A stretch of 64,000 nt of DNA, taken from the NCBI GenBank assembly GCA_003281625.1, contig QCBL01000005.1:16035-80034 (forward strand). The letters are read 5' to 3'. The notes below the pieces were generated by a model. It saw nothing but the letters and a program-made list of their open reading frames with translations. It was not told the DNA's origin and made no database searches. This DNA is from Prochlorococcus sp. AG-347-I04 (GTDB taxonomy: Bacteria; Cyanobacteriota; Cyanobacteriia; PCC-6307; Cyanobiaceae). Positions 55,659 through 64,000 of this stretch are shown here, piece by piece; position 1 is the stretch's first letter; every line of letters starts with the position of its first letter. Made by a program: the position numbers and the translations under genes.

Positions 55659-56993
55659 TTATGAACTAAAAGATATTTTCATAAGTGGTTTTCTAAGATC
55701 AGAAGTAAATCCTTGCCAATTTATTTTTTCTTTTTCAAAAGCTCTTTCAACAATTTTCTCAGAATTTTTCTTTATAAAATCCAAATCAGGTTCTTCTACT
55801 CCTTTTGTTATTGCCATAAAATCAGCCAAAGAACTTGATACTACTCTTGTTAAATAAGCTGCACTGACAGCCTGAAATGTTCCAGAAACAAGCCAATTTG
55901 GTCCATATAATTTTGTTATGCCAATTAGAGTCTGTCCACTCCATTCAATAACTCCCTGAGCAATTGCAGTCTTTAAAATCTCTTTAGAAACTTTATCTAA
56001 AATTTCAGGAGACCAATTACATCCCCATATAGACTTAATTTCTTTAATCATCAATGAATTTAGTACTGTCATTGCCATAACATCAATTGATGGGATAGGA
56101 GATAAGAAAACAGTTGTCGCGACAAGAATTTGATTTTTTCTTTGTATACCTTTTAACTGCATTCTTCTTATCCCTTCAATTTCAGATTGCCAGGCAACAT
56201 GAAGTTCTTTCAAAAGTCTTTTTTTTGTATTTTCAATATTTTTAGATGAACTTATGAAAAACTTCCTTAACGAAAAAGGTATATTTATTATTTCATTCTT
56301 ATTAACATCAAAAGTAATAATTTTATTTATGAAGTCACTTGAAATTTGCGACTTTAGGTCTTCTATCAGATTTTTGGCTTCTATTTCGTTGGAAGTTAAA
56401 GCCACCAACCAGATTGGCATATTTTTTGGAAATTTTTCCAACCACAAAAAATCATTTGCCGACAAAGGCAAGTTTAAGAAATACAAGATTGCATCACTTT
56501 TCAAAGTTTTTTCTGGAATAGCTTGAGAAGAATTGTATTTAGGGAGTGTTTCATATAAATCAAAGTCAAACTTATCTACTTTAAAATGACTTTTTAAAAC
56601 AGACTGACAACTTTGATAATCTTTTTGTCCAATGCAACTTATTTTTTCTTTTTCAAATCTATTAAGAATAGATTCAAGTGTTTTTTGTCTTTTTGAATTC
56701 TGTTTTTCTAATTCATTTTTTGCTTCAAGTTCTTCAAAAAAATTTAAATCTTCATTACATAGATTAATCCAACCATCTAAATTATTTGGCTCATTAAATT
56801 TAGGCTTTTCATTCTTTAAGTAAAAATATCCCCCCAAACACAATGCAAAGAATCCTATTGAGCCTCCTGCAAAATGAATTAGGTCACTGACAAACCATTC
56901 CCCAAAACCAAGTAATAATAGAATAAAAATTAGATTTTTTTTTGGGAACTTTATGAAATCTTTTAAAAGGTTGTCTTTACTAATATCAAACAC
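55659..56993 (-). CDS. DUF697 (YcjF-like) membrane protein
   Basis: A 444-residue protein with two N-terminal helices (about residues 18-55) and a C-terminal DUF697-like region (about 300-400), which contains helices and F-L-S-P-I-P-S-I-D-V-M-A. In other cyanobacteria these domains follow a GTPase; the middle (residues 130-260) here shows no Walker A, so it is probably a degenerate GTPase. It lies directly upstream of mntC on the same strand. Function unknown. Confidence 0.65.
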   Translation of the reverse strand: MFDISKDNLLKDFIKFPKKNLIFILLLLGFGEWFVSDLIHFAGGSIGFFALCLGGYFYLKNEKPKFNEPNNLDGWINLCNEDLNFFEELEAKNELEKQNSKRQKTLESILNRFEKEKISCIGQKDYQSCQSVLKSHFKVDKFDFDLYETLPKYNSSQAIPEKTLKSDAILYFLNLPLSANDFLWLEKFPKNMPIWLVALTSNEIEAKNLIEDLKSQISSDFINKIITFDVNKNEIINIPFSLRKFFISSSKNIENTKKRLLKELHVAWQSEIEGIRRMQLKGIQRKNQILVATTVFLSPIPSIDVMAMTVLNSLMIKEIKSIWGCNWSPEILDKVSKEILKTAIAQGVIEWSGQTLIGITKLYGPNWLVSGTFQAVSAAYLTRVVSSSLADFMAITKGVEEPDLDFIKKNSEKIVERAFEKEKINWQGFTSDLRKPLMKISFSS

Positions 56994-57158
56994 AATACTT
57001 TATTTTTCTGATTTTATTTTAATGCAAGTTGTGAATGAGAAAAGCAAAAATTCATAAGTCGTTAATGAAAAGATAAAAAATTAAGGCTTTTCAAAAGACT
57101 TATTGCATAACAAGATGTTAAATTAATAGACTATTTAAATAACTTAAGAAACATCAAG

Positions 57159-57581
57159 ATGTCTAATTCAAATTTCAGCAATAATCCTGGACAAGAAAAT
57201 TATAGAGGTCGTTCTAACAATGAAAGATTTAATTTCAGAGATAGATCGGGCGGAAGAAGAGATGGAGGAGGATTCCGCATAAGATTAAGTGATAACGAAA
57301 TGAAAGCTGTTAAATCAATACAAGAGGCCTTTCAATTGAAATCTACCGTTGCAGTTCTGGGTTTCTCTGTTAGAACACTTAGCGAAATGATCAAAGACGA
57401 AAAATTGATTGAATCAATCACAGAATATGCAAAAAATAATAAAAACTCTTCTCCAAATAGACAATCCCAAAATCCTTATGAAGAAAAGACAAAAACAGTC
57501 CCTGACCCTTTTGCAAGACCTGTAAAAAATACATCAACTGAAGAGATCCAATCTAGCGAAGTAGAAGAGGATGGAAAATAA
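57159..57581 (+). CDS. RG-rich small protein upstream of trpS
   Basis: A 140-residue protein with an Asn/Arg/Gly-rich N-terminus (R-D-R-S-G-G-R-R-D-G-G-G-F at about residues 28-40), a conserved-looking core R-I-R-L-S-D-N-E-M-K-A-V-K and an acidic tail. RG-rich ends often bind RNA, so an RNA-related role is possible. The stop overlaps the trpS start by 11 bases, implying translational coupling. No family recognised. Confidence 0.55.
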   Translation: MSNSNFSNNPGQENYRGRSNNERFNFRDRSGGRRDGGGFRIRLSDNEMKAVKSIQEAFQLKSTVAVLGFSVRTLSEMIKDEKLIESITEYAKNNKNSSPNRQSQNPYEEKTKTVPDPFARPVKNTSTEEIQSSEVEEDGK

Positions 57582-58587
57582 AAAAAGAATTCTTTCTGGA
57601 GTTCAACCAACTGGAGATTTACATATTGGGAATTGGCTTGGGGCCATAAATAATTGGGTTACGCTTCAAAAGCAATATGAAACATTTCTATGTGTAGTTG
57701 ATTTGCACGCAATCACAGCTTCATATAATCCCAAAGAATTATCTCAGAACACTATCTCTACTGCTGCTTTGTACGTTGCTTGTGGAATTGATCCAAATAT
57801 ATGCTCAATTTTTGTCCAAAGTCAGATTTCCGCACATTCAGAACTTTGTTGGATCTTAAATTGCATGACCCCAATAAATTGGATGGAAAGAATGATTCAA
57901 TTCAAAGAAAAATCCATACAACAGGGGAATAATGTATCCATTGGATTATTTGACTATCCGATCCTAATGGCTGCAGACATTCTTTTATATGACGCTGACT
58001 TTGTACCTGTAGGTGAGGATCAAAAACAACATCTTGAACTTGCCAGAGACATAGCGCAACAGAGAATTAATGCCAGATTTAGTAAGGACAAAAATATTTT
58101 AAAAATACCTCAACCAATAATCATGAAGAATGGATCAAAAATAATGAGTTTAATTGATGGTTCAAAAAAGATGAGCAAAAGTGATCCTAATGAAGGCAGT
58201 CGTATTAACTTATTAGATACTCCTGAAGTAATAACGAAAAAAATTAAAAGAGCAAAAAGTGACAGTTCTATTGGAATTGAATTTAACAACCCTGAGAGAC
58301 CAGAATCTAAAAATCTTTTGATGATTTATTCAATATTATCTGGCAAAGAAATTTCTCAATGTGAAAATGATTTCTCAGAGACTGGATGGGGGACATTTAA
58401 AAAATTAATTACAGAACAACTTATTGAATCATTAGAACCTATTCAAAAAAAATATAAATTATTAATTAATGATCCCTATCAATTAAATAAAATCCTTGAT
58501 GAAGGGAAGGAAAAAGCTGAAAATTTAGCAAATCAGACTCTAAAAAGAGTTAAATCAAAACTGGGATTCTTTGAAATGGAGAAATAA
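57571..58587 (+). CDS. trpS: Tryptophanyl-tRNA synthetase
   Basis: A 338-residue class I synthetase. The HIGH-type motif is H-I-G-N (in P-T-G-D-L-H-I-G-N-W) near residues 17-20, and K-M-S-K-S-D-P-N is the KMSKS equivalent. ATG 57571 is preceded by GAGG a few bases away and overlaps the upstream gene. thrS follows 3 bases after. Confidence 0.95.
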   Translation: MENKKRILSGVQPTGDLHIGNWLGAINNWVTLQKQYETFLCVVDLHAITASYNPKELSQNTISTAALYVACGIDPNICSIFVQSQISAHSELCWILNCMTPINWMERMIQFKEKSIQQGNNVSIGLFDYPILMAADILLYDADFVPVGEDQKQHLELARDIAQQRINARFSKDKNILKIPQPIIMKNGSKIMSLIDGSKKMSKSDPNEGSRINLLDTPEVITKKIKRAKSDSSIGIEFNNPERPESKNLLMIYSILSGKEISQCENDFSETGWGTFKKLITEQLIESLEPIQKKYKLLINDPYQLNKILDEGKEKAENLANQTLKRVKSKLGFFEMEK

Positions 58588-58590
58588 AAT

Positions 58591-60507
58591 ATGCCAATAA
58601 TTACCTTACCTGATGGTTCAAAAAAGGTTTTCGAAAAATCTGTAACTATTCTAGAAATTGCCCAGACTATAGGCTCTGGATTAGCTAAAGCAACAATTGC
58701 TGGGAAAGTAAATGATGTTCTCCTTGATGCAACTATTCCTATAAGTAGAGATTCCGAAGTTGTAATCATTACATCAAAAGATAAAGAAGGAATTGAAATA
58801 ATAAGACATTCATTTGCTCACCTTATTGGTCATGCAGTTAAACAAATTTACTCTGATATCAAGATGGCGATTGGGCCTGTAATTGAAGATGGTTTTTATT
58901 ATGATATTTTTTCTGAATACAGATTTACTCCTGAAGATTTAATAAAAATCGAAAACAGAATTAATAAATTAATAAAAACAAACTATGACGTTGAAATTTT
59001 ACAAGTTTCAAAAGAAGAGGCAATTAAAACTTTTAAAGAAAGAGATGAGACTTTTAAATTACGAATAATTGAAGAAATTCCTGAAGAAGGGCTCATAAAT
59101 TTATACAAACACGAAGAATATATCGATATGTGTAGAGGGCCTCACGTGCCCAATACTAGACATTTGAGACACTTTAAATTACTTAAATTATCAGGTTCAT
59201 ACTGGAGAGGGAATAGTGAGAATGAATCATTACAGAGAATATATGGAACTGCATGGGCAAAAGAAAAGGAACTCAAAGATTATTTAACAAGAATTGAAGA
59301 AGCGGAAAAAAGGGATCATAGAAAACTTGGTAAAAAACATTCACTATTCCATATACAAGAAGAATCTCCAGGAATGATTTTTTGGCATCCAAATGGATGG
59401 ACAATTTACCAAGTACTGGAAAAGTATATAAGAGAAATACTCAAAAAAAATGATTATTTAGAAATTAAAACCCCACAAGCTGTTGATAAATCTCTTTGGG
59501 AAAAATCCGGTCATTGGGAAAAATTTAGAGACGATATGTTCACTACTGCATCAGAAAATCGAACTTATGCAATTAAACCGATGAATTGTCCATGCCATAT
59601 ACAAGTATTTAATCAAGGTTTAAAAAGTTATAAGGATTTACCTATTCGTCTTGCTGAATTTGGTTCTTGTCATAGAAATGAACCCTCTGGGGCACTGCAC
59701 GGCTTAATGAGAGTAAGAAACTTTACTCAAGATGATGCACACATATTCTGCACAGAAGAGCAAATTCAAGAAGAGGTATCAACTTTTATAGATCTTGTTT
59801 TCGAGGTTTATAAAACTTTTGGTTTTGATGAAATCATTATCAAATTATCAACCCGTCCTGAAAAAAGGGTAGGTAGTGAAGAGATTTGGGATAAATCAGA
59901 GGAGGCTCTTACCAAAGCTCTCGATAATAAGAATTTGAAATGGGAACTTCAACCAGGAGAAGGAGCTTTTTATGGTCCAAAAATAGAATTCTCCTTAAAG
60001 GATTGTCTTAATAGAGTCTGGCAATGCGGCACCATTCAGGTTGATTTCTCAATGCCTATTAGATTGGATGCAACTTATGTAGATATTTATAATGAGAAAA
60101 GAAATCCAGTTATGCTTCATAGAGCAATTTTAGGATCATTTGAAAGATTTATCGGAATCTTAATTGAACAATATGAGGCAAAATTCCCAATTTGGCTTGC
60201 ACCTTATCAGATAATTTTATTAAGCATTACTGATAGAAATATTGAAAAGTGTTTTAAGTTTAATGAATTAATAAATAATTATGGTTACCGATCAAAAGTT
60301 GATGTTAGGAATGAAAAAATAGGATATAAAATAAGAGAGGCAACTCTAGGGAGAGTTCCATTAATTGCAGTTATTGGAGATAAAGAAGAGGAAATTGATT
60401 CAGTCGCTTTAAGAGCTTTAGATGGAACAAATTTAGGAATTTTCGACCTACCTAATCTATACAAACTAATGGATGAATTAATAGAAAAAAAAGGGAGAAA
60501 AGAATAA
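58591..60507 (+). CDS. thrS: Threonyl-tRNA synthetase
   Basis: A 638-residue class II synthetase with an N-terminal TGS domain (residues about 1-60), an editing domain with H-S-F-A-H-L-I-G-H, the catalytic core (N-C-P-C-H-I, with zinc Cys/His, and [12 protein letters not shown]) and a C-terminal anticodon-binding domain. It is in a tight plus-strand run with trpS and glk. Confidence 0.95.
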   Translation: MPIITLPDGSKKVFEKSVTILEIAQTIGSGLAKATIAGKVNDVLLDATIPISRDSEVVIITSKDKEGIEIIRHSFAHLIGHAVKQIYSDIKMAIGPVIEDGFYYDIFSEYRFTPEDLIKIENRINKLIKTNYDVEILQVSKEEAIKTFKERDETFKLRIIEEIPEEGLINLYKHEEYIDMCRGPHVPNTRHLRHFKLLKLSGSYWRGNSENESLQRIYGTAWAKEKELKDYLTRIEEAEKRDHRKLGKKHSLFHIQEESPGMIFWHPNGWTIYQVLEKYIREILKKNDYLEIKTPQAVDKSLWEKSGHWEKFRDDMFTTASENRTYAIKPMNCPCHIQVFNQGLKSYKDLPIRLAEFGSCHRNEPSGALHGLMRVRNFTQDDAHIFCTEEQIQEEVSTFIDLVFEVYKTFGFDEIIIKLSTRPEKRVGSEEIWDKSEEALTKALDNKNLKWELQPGEGAFYGPKIEFSLKDCLNRVWQCGTIQVDFSMPIRLDATYVDIYNEKRNPVMLHRAILGSFERFIGILIEQYEAKFPIWLAPYQIILLSITDRNIEKCFKFNELINNYGYRSKVDVRNEKIGYKIREATLGRVPLIAVIGDKEEEIDSVALRALDGTNLGIFDLPNLYKLMDELIEKKGRKE

Positions 60508-60517
60508 TTTCGAATAG

Positions 60518-61552
60518 ATGAATTTTCTGGCTTGTGATTTAGGAGGTACCAAGGTTCTATTGGGAATATTCGAAAGAATAATGAATGATGATTCGCCTAA
60601 ATTGTTATTCAAAAAAAAATATCTATCTTCTGATTGGGATTCTTTTGAACTAATTTTAGAAGATTTTCTTAAAAATGAATGCAAAAATATTACCCATCCT
60701 TCTTCTGCATGTTTAGCTGTGGCTGGTCCTTTATCTAACAACAACGCAAAAATCATGAACTTGTCATGGAATATTTCAGGAAATAAATTAAAAAATAAAT
60801 TCAAATTTGAACAATGCGAGCTAATTAATGATTTTGCAGTACAAATTTATGGAATACCTTTTTTAAAAAAAAATCAATATTCAACTATCCAAAATGGATC
60901 ACATTCTGATGGTCCTAACAATGATTTGCATGCCATTGTCGGAGCCGGTACTGGTTTGGGCATTGCAAGAGGCCTAATATCTGGAAATAAAGTAAAAGTT
61001 CTAGCCAGCGAAGGAGGACACGTTGAATACTCTCCAAAATCAAAATTAGAGTGGGAATTAAAAATTTGGCTTAAAAATTACCTAAAAGTTGAAAGGATAT
61101 CTTGTGAAAGAATTATTAGCGGCACTGGTTTATCAAGAATAGCCGAATGGCGACTAAGCAAACCTGATGCGCAAAACCATCCTCTACAAGAATATTTAAA
61201 AAAAATTAAAATTTTTGATACTGCGAGAAAAAAACTCCCTGAAAAAATTTGTAAACTTTCAAAAGAAGGAGATCAGATAATGATTGAAGTTGAGAGGATT
61301 TGGTTAGGCGCTTATGCCTCTTTATTGGGAGATGTTGCTCTTCAAGAATTATGCTTTGGCGGGTTATGGATTTCTGGAGGAACCGCATCAAAACATTTCA
61401 AAAGCTTTAAATCAGATTTATTTTTAAAACAATTTTTCGACAAGGGAAGATTAAAAGATATTCTTAAAACAATCCCTATGAAAGTAATTTTAGATGAAGA
61501 GTTTGGACTTTTTAGTGCAGCTTGCAGAGCAAAAATGCTTTTGAAAACTTAA
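60518..61552 (+). CDS. glk: Glucokinase
   Basis: A 344-residue sugar kinase (glucokinase, Glk family) that makes glucose-6-phosphate. The ATP-binding A-C-D-L-G-G-T-K-V near residue 5, the L-I-N-D-F-A-V motif and the G-A-G-T-G-L-G-I-A-R motif near residue 142, followed by S-E-G-G-H-V-E, are typical. Ten bases separate it from thrS and nine from thrB. Confidence 0.9.
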   Translation: MNFLACDLGGTKVLLGIFERIMNDDSPKLLFKKKYLSSDWDSFELILEDFLKNECKNITHPSSACLAVAGPLSNNNAKIMNLSWNISGNKLKNKFKFEQCELINDFAVQIYGIPFLKKNQYSTIQNGSHSDGPNNDLHAIVGAGTGLGIARGLISGNKVKVLASEGGHVEYSPKSKLEWELKIWLKNYLKVERISCERIISGTGLSRIAEWRLSKPDAQNHPLQEYLKKIKIFDTARKKLPEKICKLSKEGDQIMIEVERIWLGAYASLLGDVALQELCFGGLWISGGTASKHFKSFKSDLFLKQFFDKGRLKDILKTIPMKVILDEEFGLFSAACRAKMLLKT

Positions 61553-61561
61553 AAACAAAAA

Positions 61562-62509
61562 ATGTCTATTCCTGAAGTAGGTAAAAAAATAAGGGTAACA
61601 GTGCCCTCCACAACTGCCAATTTAGGGCCTGGATTCGATTGTCTTGGGGCAGCATTAGATTTGTACAATGAGTTTATTTTTACAAGAATTGAAGGTGGTG
61701 GAGATAGATTTGATTTAATAATGGAAAGTACAGATGGTAATCACTTAAGAGGAGGACCTGAAAACTTAGTTTTTAGAGCAGCCCAGAAAGTATTGCAGAG
61801 CGCAAATATGGATCCTTTTGCACTTGAAGCGAGAGTTAAGTTGGCAGTGCCGCCTGCAAGAGGACTTGGAAGCAGTGCTACAGCAATAGTTGCTGGACTG
61901 ATTGGAGCAAATGCAATAATGAACTCTCCATTGCCCAAAGAAAAACTCCTTGAACTTGCCATTGATATAGAAGGTCATCCTGATAATGTTGTCCCCTCTC
62001 TCCTAGGCGGGCTTTGTTTAACAGCCAAGTCTGCTTCTCAAAGATGGAGAATCATTAGATGTGATTGGCACGATTCAATTAAAGCCGTTGTAGCAATACC
62101 TGCAATTCGTCTAAGCACAAGTGAAGCAAGAAAGGTGATGCCCAAGAATGTACCTATATCTGATGCAGTGACAAATATGGGGGCACTTACTTTGTTACTT
62201 AATGGTTTAAAAGCAGGAAATGAGGAACTGATTAAAGAGGGAATGTTTGATAAGCTACATGAACCCTACAGGTGGAAACTTATTAAAGGTGGACTAGAAG
62301 TCAAAGATGCGGCACTAAATGCAGGTGCTTTAGGATGCGCAATTAGTGGAGCTGGACCGAGTATCTTAGCTTTGTGTAAAAAAGAAAACGGTAAAAACGT
62401 AAGTCAAGCCATGGTAAAAGCATGGGAGAAGTCAGGTGTAGCAAGCAGAGCACCTTTCTTAAACGTTCAAACAACAGGTAGTCAATTTAGCGCTATCTCT
62501 GGTAGGTAG
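61562..62509 (+). CDS. thrB: Homoserine kinase
   Basis: A 315-residue GHMP kinase phosphorylating homoserine for threonine. P-S-T-T-A-N-L-G-P-G-F-D near residue 15 and the ATP loop P-P-A-R-G-L-G-S-S-A-T near 95 are visible. It competes with MetA for homoserine. The G-A-L-G-C-A-I-S-G-A-G-P-S motif near the C-terminal end is also intact. Confidence 0.93.
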   Translation: MSIPEVGKKIRVTVPSTTANLGPGFDCLGAALDLYNEFIFTRIEGGGDRFDLIMESTDGNHLRGGPENLVFRAAQKVLQSANMDPFALEARVKLAVPPARGLGSSATAIVAGLIGANAIMNSPLPKEKLLELAIDIEGHPDNVVPSLLGGLCLTAKSASQRWRIIRCDWHDSIKAVVAIPAIRLSTSEARKVMPKNVPISDAVTNMGALTLLLNGLKAGNEELIKEGMFDKLHEPYRWKLIKGGLEVKDAALNAGALGCAISGAGPSILALCKKENGKNVSQAMVKAWEKSGVASRAPFLNVQTTGSQFSAISGR

Positions 62510-62586
62510 TTTTACTTAGGCATTTTTAATGTTATAGTCTCAAGCTAGTACAACTTCAACTAGAATAAAAATTATTCATTCCACAA

Positions 62587-64000
62587 ATGAATTTAGAATC
62601 TTTTCCTTGGCTATCATCTATTGTTTTACTGCCTTTAATCGGGGCATTAATAATGCCTTTCTTGAGTTCAAAAGAAGGAGAAGATAATACACTTCCTAGA
62701 AATATCTCATTAATTTTTTTATTTATAGATTTTTTACTAATAATTGGCGTTCTATTCCAGAAATTTAATACTGCAGATAGCTCTTTGCAACTTGTAGAAA
62801 GAACTGACTGGCTGCCCTTAATAGGCTTAGAGTGGTCTCTTGGCGTAGATGGGTTATCTGCTCCACTAGTAGCTTTGAGTGGTTTAATTACATTACTTTC
62901 AGCTGCAGCAAGTTGGAAAATCACGAAAAAATCTAATTTATATTTTGCTCTTTTATTAGTTCAAGCATCAGCTCAAGCATTAGTTTTCCTCTCTCAAGAT
63001 TTCCTGCTATTTTTCTTAGCTTGGGAACTTGAATTAGTTCCTGTATACCTGCTTATCGCAATTTGGGGGGGGAAAAAGAAGTTATATGCAGCAACTAAAT
63101 TTATTCTTTATACAGCCCTAGCCTCTTTATTAATACTCATAAGTGGATTAGCTCTTGCCTTAAGTGGCGATACCTTTTCTTTAAATATTACCGACTTAAC
63201 CAATAAACACGTATCAGGCAGCCTAGCATTGTTATCGTATCTCGGATTTTTAATTGGTTTTGGAGTAAAACTTCCAATCTTTCCACTACATACTTGGCTC
63301 CCAGATGCGCATGGAGAGGCGAATGCCCCAGTATCAATGCTACTTGCTGGAATACTTTTAAAAATGGGCGGATATGCTCTCTTAAGATTCAATGTCCAAA
63401 TTTTACCTGAAATTCATCTCCAAATTGCCCCTGCATTAATCATTCTTGGAATCATTAATATAATTTACGGAGCATTAAATGCATTCGCACAAGATAATGT
63501 CAAAAGAAGGATTGCATGTAGCTCAGTAAGCCATATGGGTTTTGTTCTCCTAGGGATTGGAGCGGTAGATGCCTTAGGGATCAGTGGAGCAATGCTCCAA
63601 ATGATTAGTCACGGACTCATAGCAGCAGCTATGTTTTTCGTTACTGGCTCATTCTATGAGAGAACAAATACTCTTTCAATCCCAAATATGGGTGGATTGG
63701 CAAAGGTCTTACCAATAACTTTTGCTTTTTTCTTGGCAAGCTCACTAGCTTCACTAGCGCTACCTGGCATGAGTGGGTTTATAAGTGAAATAACTGTATT
63801 TTTAGGCATCACAAGTCAAGAAGGCTTCAGTTCTATCTTTAGATCAATCACAATTCTTATAGCAGCTATCGGTTTAGTCTTGACTCCTATATACCTATTA
63901 TCAATGTGTAGAAGAGTATTCTTTGGCCCTAGAATTCCTGCATTAGCTACAGTAAAAGAGATGAATGGTAGAGAATTGACAATTGGGTTCAGTTTATTGT
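62587..64000 (+). CDS. ndhD: NAD(P)H-quinone oxidoreductase chain 4 (NdhD), N-terminal part
   Basis: The frame opens at ATG 62587 and stays open to the window edge, about 471 codons, so the 3' end is outside. It encodes a proton-pumping antiporter-like subunit of the thylakoid NDH-1 complex. [11 protein letters not shown], the essential E in [10 protein letters not shown], the [11 protein letters not shown] and the S-S-V-S-H-M-G-F motifs are visible. It is the last gene of the plus-strand run, with a 77-bp gap after thrB that may hold its own promoter. Confidence 0.93.
   Translation, partial: MNLESFPWLSSIVLLPLIGALIMPFLSSKEGEDNTLPRNISLIFLFIDFLLIIGVLFQKFNTADSSLQLVERTDWLPLIGLEWSLGVDGLSAPLVALSGLITLLSAAASWKITKKSNLYFALLLVQASAQALVFLSQDFLLFFLAWELELVPVYLLIAIWGGKKKLYAATKFILYTALASLLILISGLALALSGDTFSLNITDLTNKHVSGSLALLSYLGFLIGFGVKLPIFPLHTWLPDAHGEANAPVSMLLAGILLKMGGYALLRFNVQILPEIHLQIAPALIILGIINIIYGALNAFAQDNVKRRIACSSVSHMGFVLLGIGAVDALGISGAMLQMISHGLIAAAMFFVTGSFYERTNTLSIPNMGGLAKVLPITFAFFLASSLASLALPGMSGFISEITVFLGITSQEGFSSIFRSITILIAAIGLVLTPIYLLSMCRRVFFGPRIPALATVKEMNGRELTIGFSLL

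Noticed and set aside
62510..62586. ndhD promoter with a TATAGT -10-like element
   Set aside because: A TATAGT is visible, but the -35 match is weak and such hexamers are frequent in AT-rich DNA, so I do not call it.

Overview
The window is AT-rich, gene-dense DNA from a marine picocyanobacterium, almost certainly a high-light-clade Prochlorococcus. The evidence is a Pcb chlorophyll-binding antenna gene, a cyanobacterial lycopene cyclase of the epsilon type, class II (B12-dependent) ribonucleotide reductase, phylloquinone genes (menB, menD), a cyanobacterial ndhD, very short intergenic spacers and many small cyanobacteria-specific proteins. There are no rRNA genes, CRISPR arrays, prophages or insertion sequences.

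Layout. 1-1750: the end of nrdJ, two small proteins, a glutamine-II (downstream-peptide) riboswitch with its 33-residue YRG peptide, and a 49-residue membrane peptide. 1975-3377: tRNA-Ser(UGA) followed by what I read as two head-to-tail non-autonomous integrative elements. The 3' end of the tRNA recurs at 2296 and 3362, and the intervals carry matching arrays of short repeats at exact 10-bp spacing, but no integrase; the second element carries two small genes. 3462-7262: small and membrane proteins, a Tic20-like protein, GloA, a two-gene unit encoding a ribbon-helix-helix-like and a GIY-YIG-like protein, and a secreted pentapeptide-repeat protein. 7370-16700: a GMC oxidoreductase, a CbiX chelatase with Cys/His-rich tail, an FAD oxidoreductase, a SulP anion transporter and the metY-metA methionine unit. 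16744-25342: a GpsA-like protein divergent from a glucosylglycerol-phosphate-phosphatase-like gene, a radical SAM ArsS-like protein, a Fur-family regulator, an isochorismatase-family hydrolase, MscS, a POR-like SDR and lycopene cyclase. 25350-30160: SDR, GIY-YIG membrane protein, GST, GltS and Pcb with a strong terminator.

30492-64000 is mostly housekeeping: hisS; a minus-strand run comB, nitrilase, N-acetylmuramoyl-alanine amidase, murI, prenyl transferase, acs; aroA, a MnmC-like methyltransferase and glmU; a minus-strand run menD-menB-glgA-murF; lepB; a minus-strand unit DUF697-mntC-mntA-mntB-DUF4336; and a plus-strand run trpS-thrS-glk-thrB-ndhD, with ndhD cut by the window edge.

The accessory signal is concentrated in the tRNA-Ser region. 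Its strongest novelty is the paired mini-elements with helically phased repeat arrays, placed at identical distances from each attachment copy. Other items worth a look are the riboswitch and YRG peptide, the decapeptide-repeat/DUF3721 fusion with a possible internal start, and the RHH/GIY-YIG pair behind a 10-bp inverted repeat. All functional calls are by reading motifs; no database search was run.
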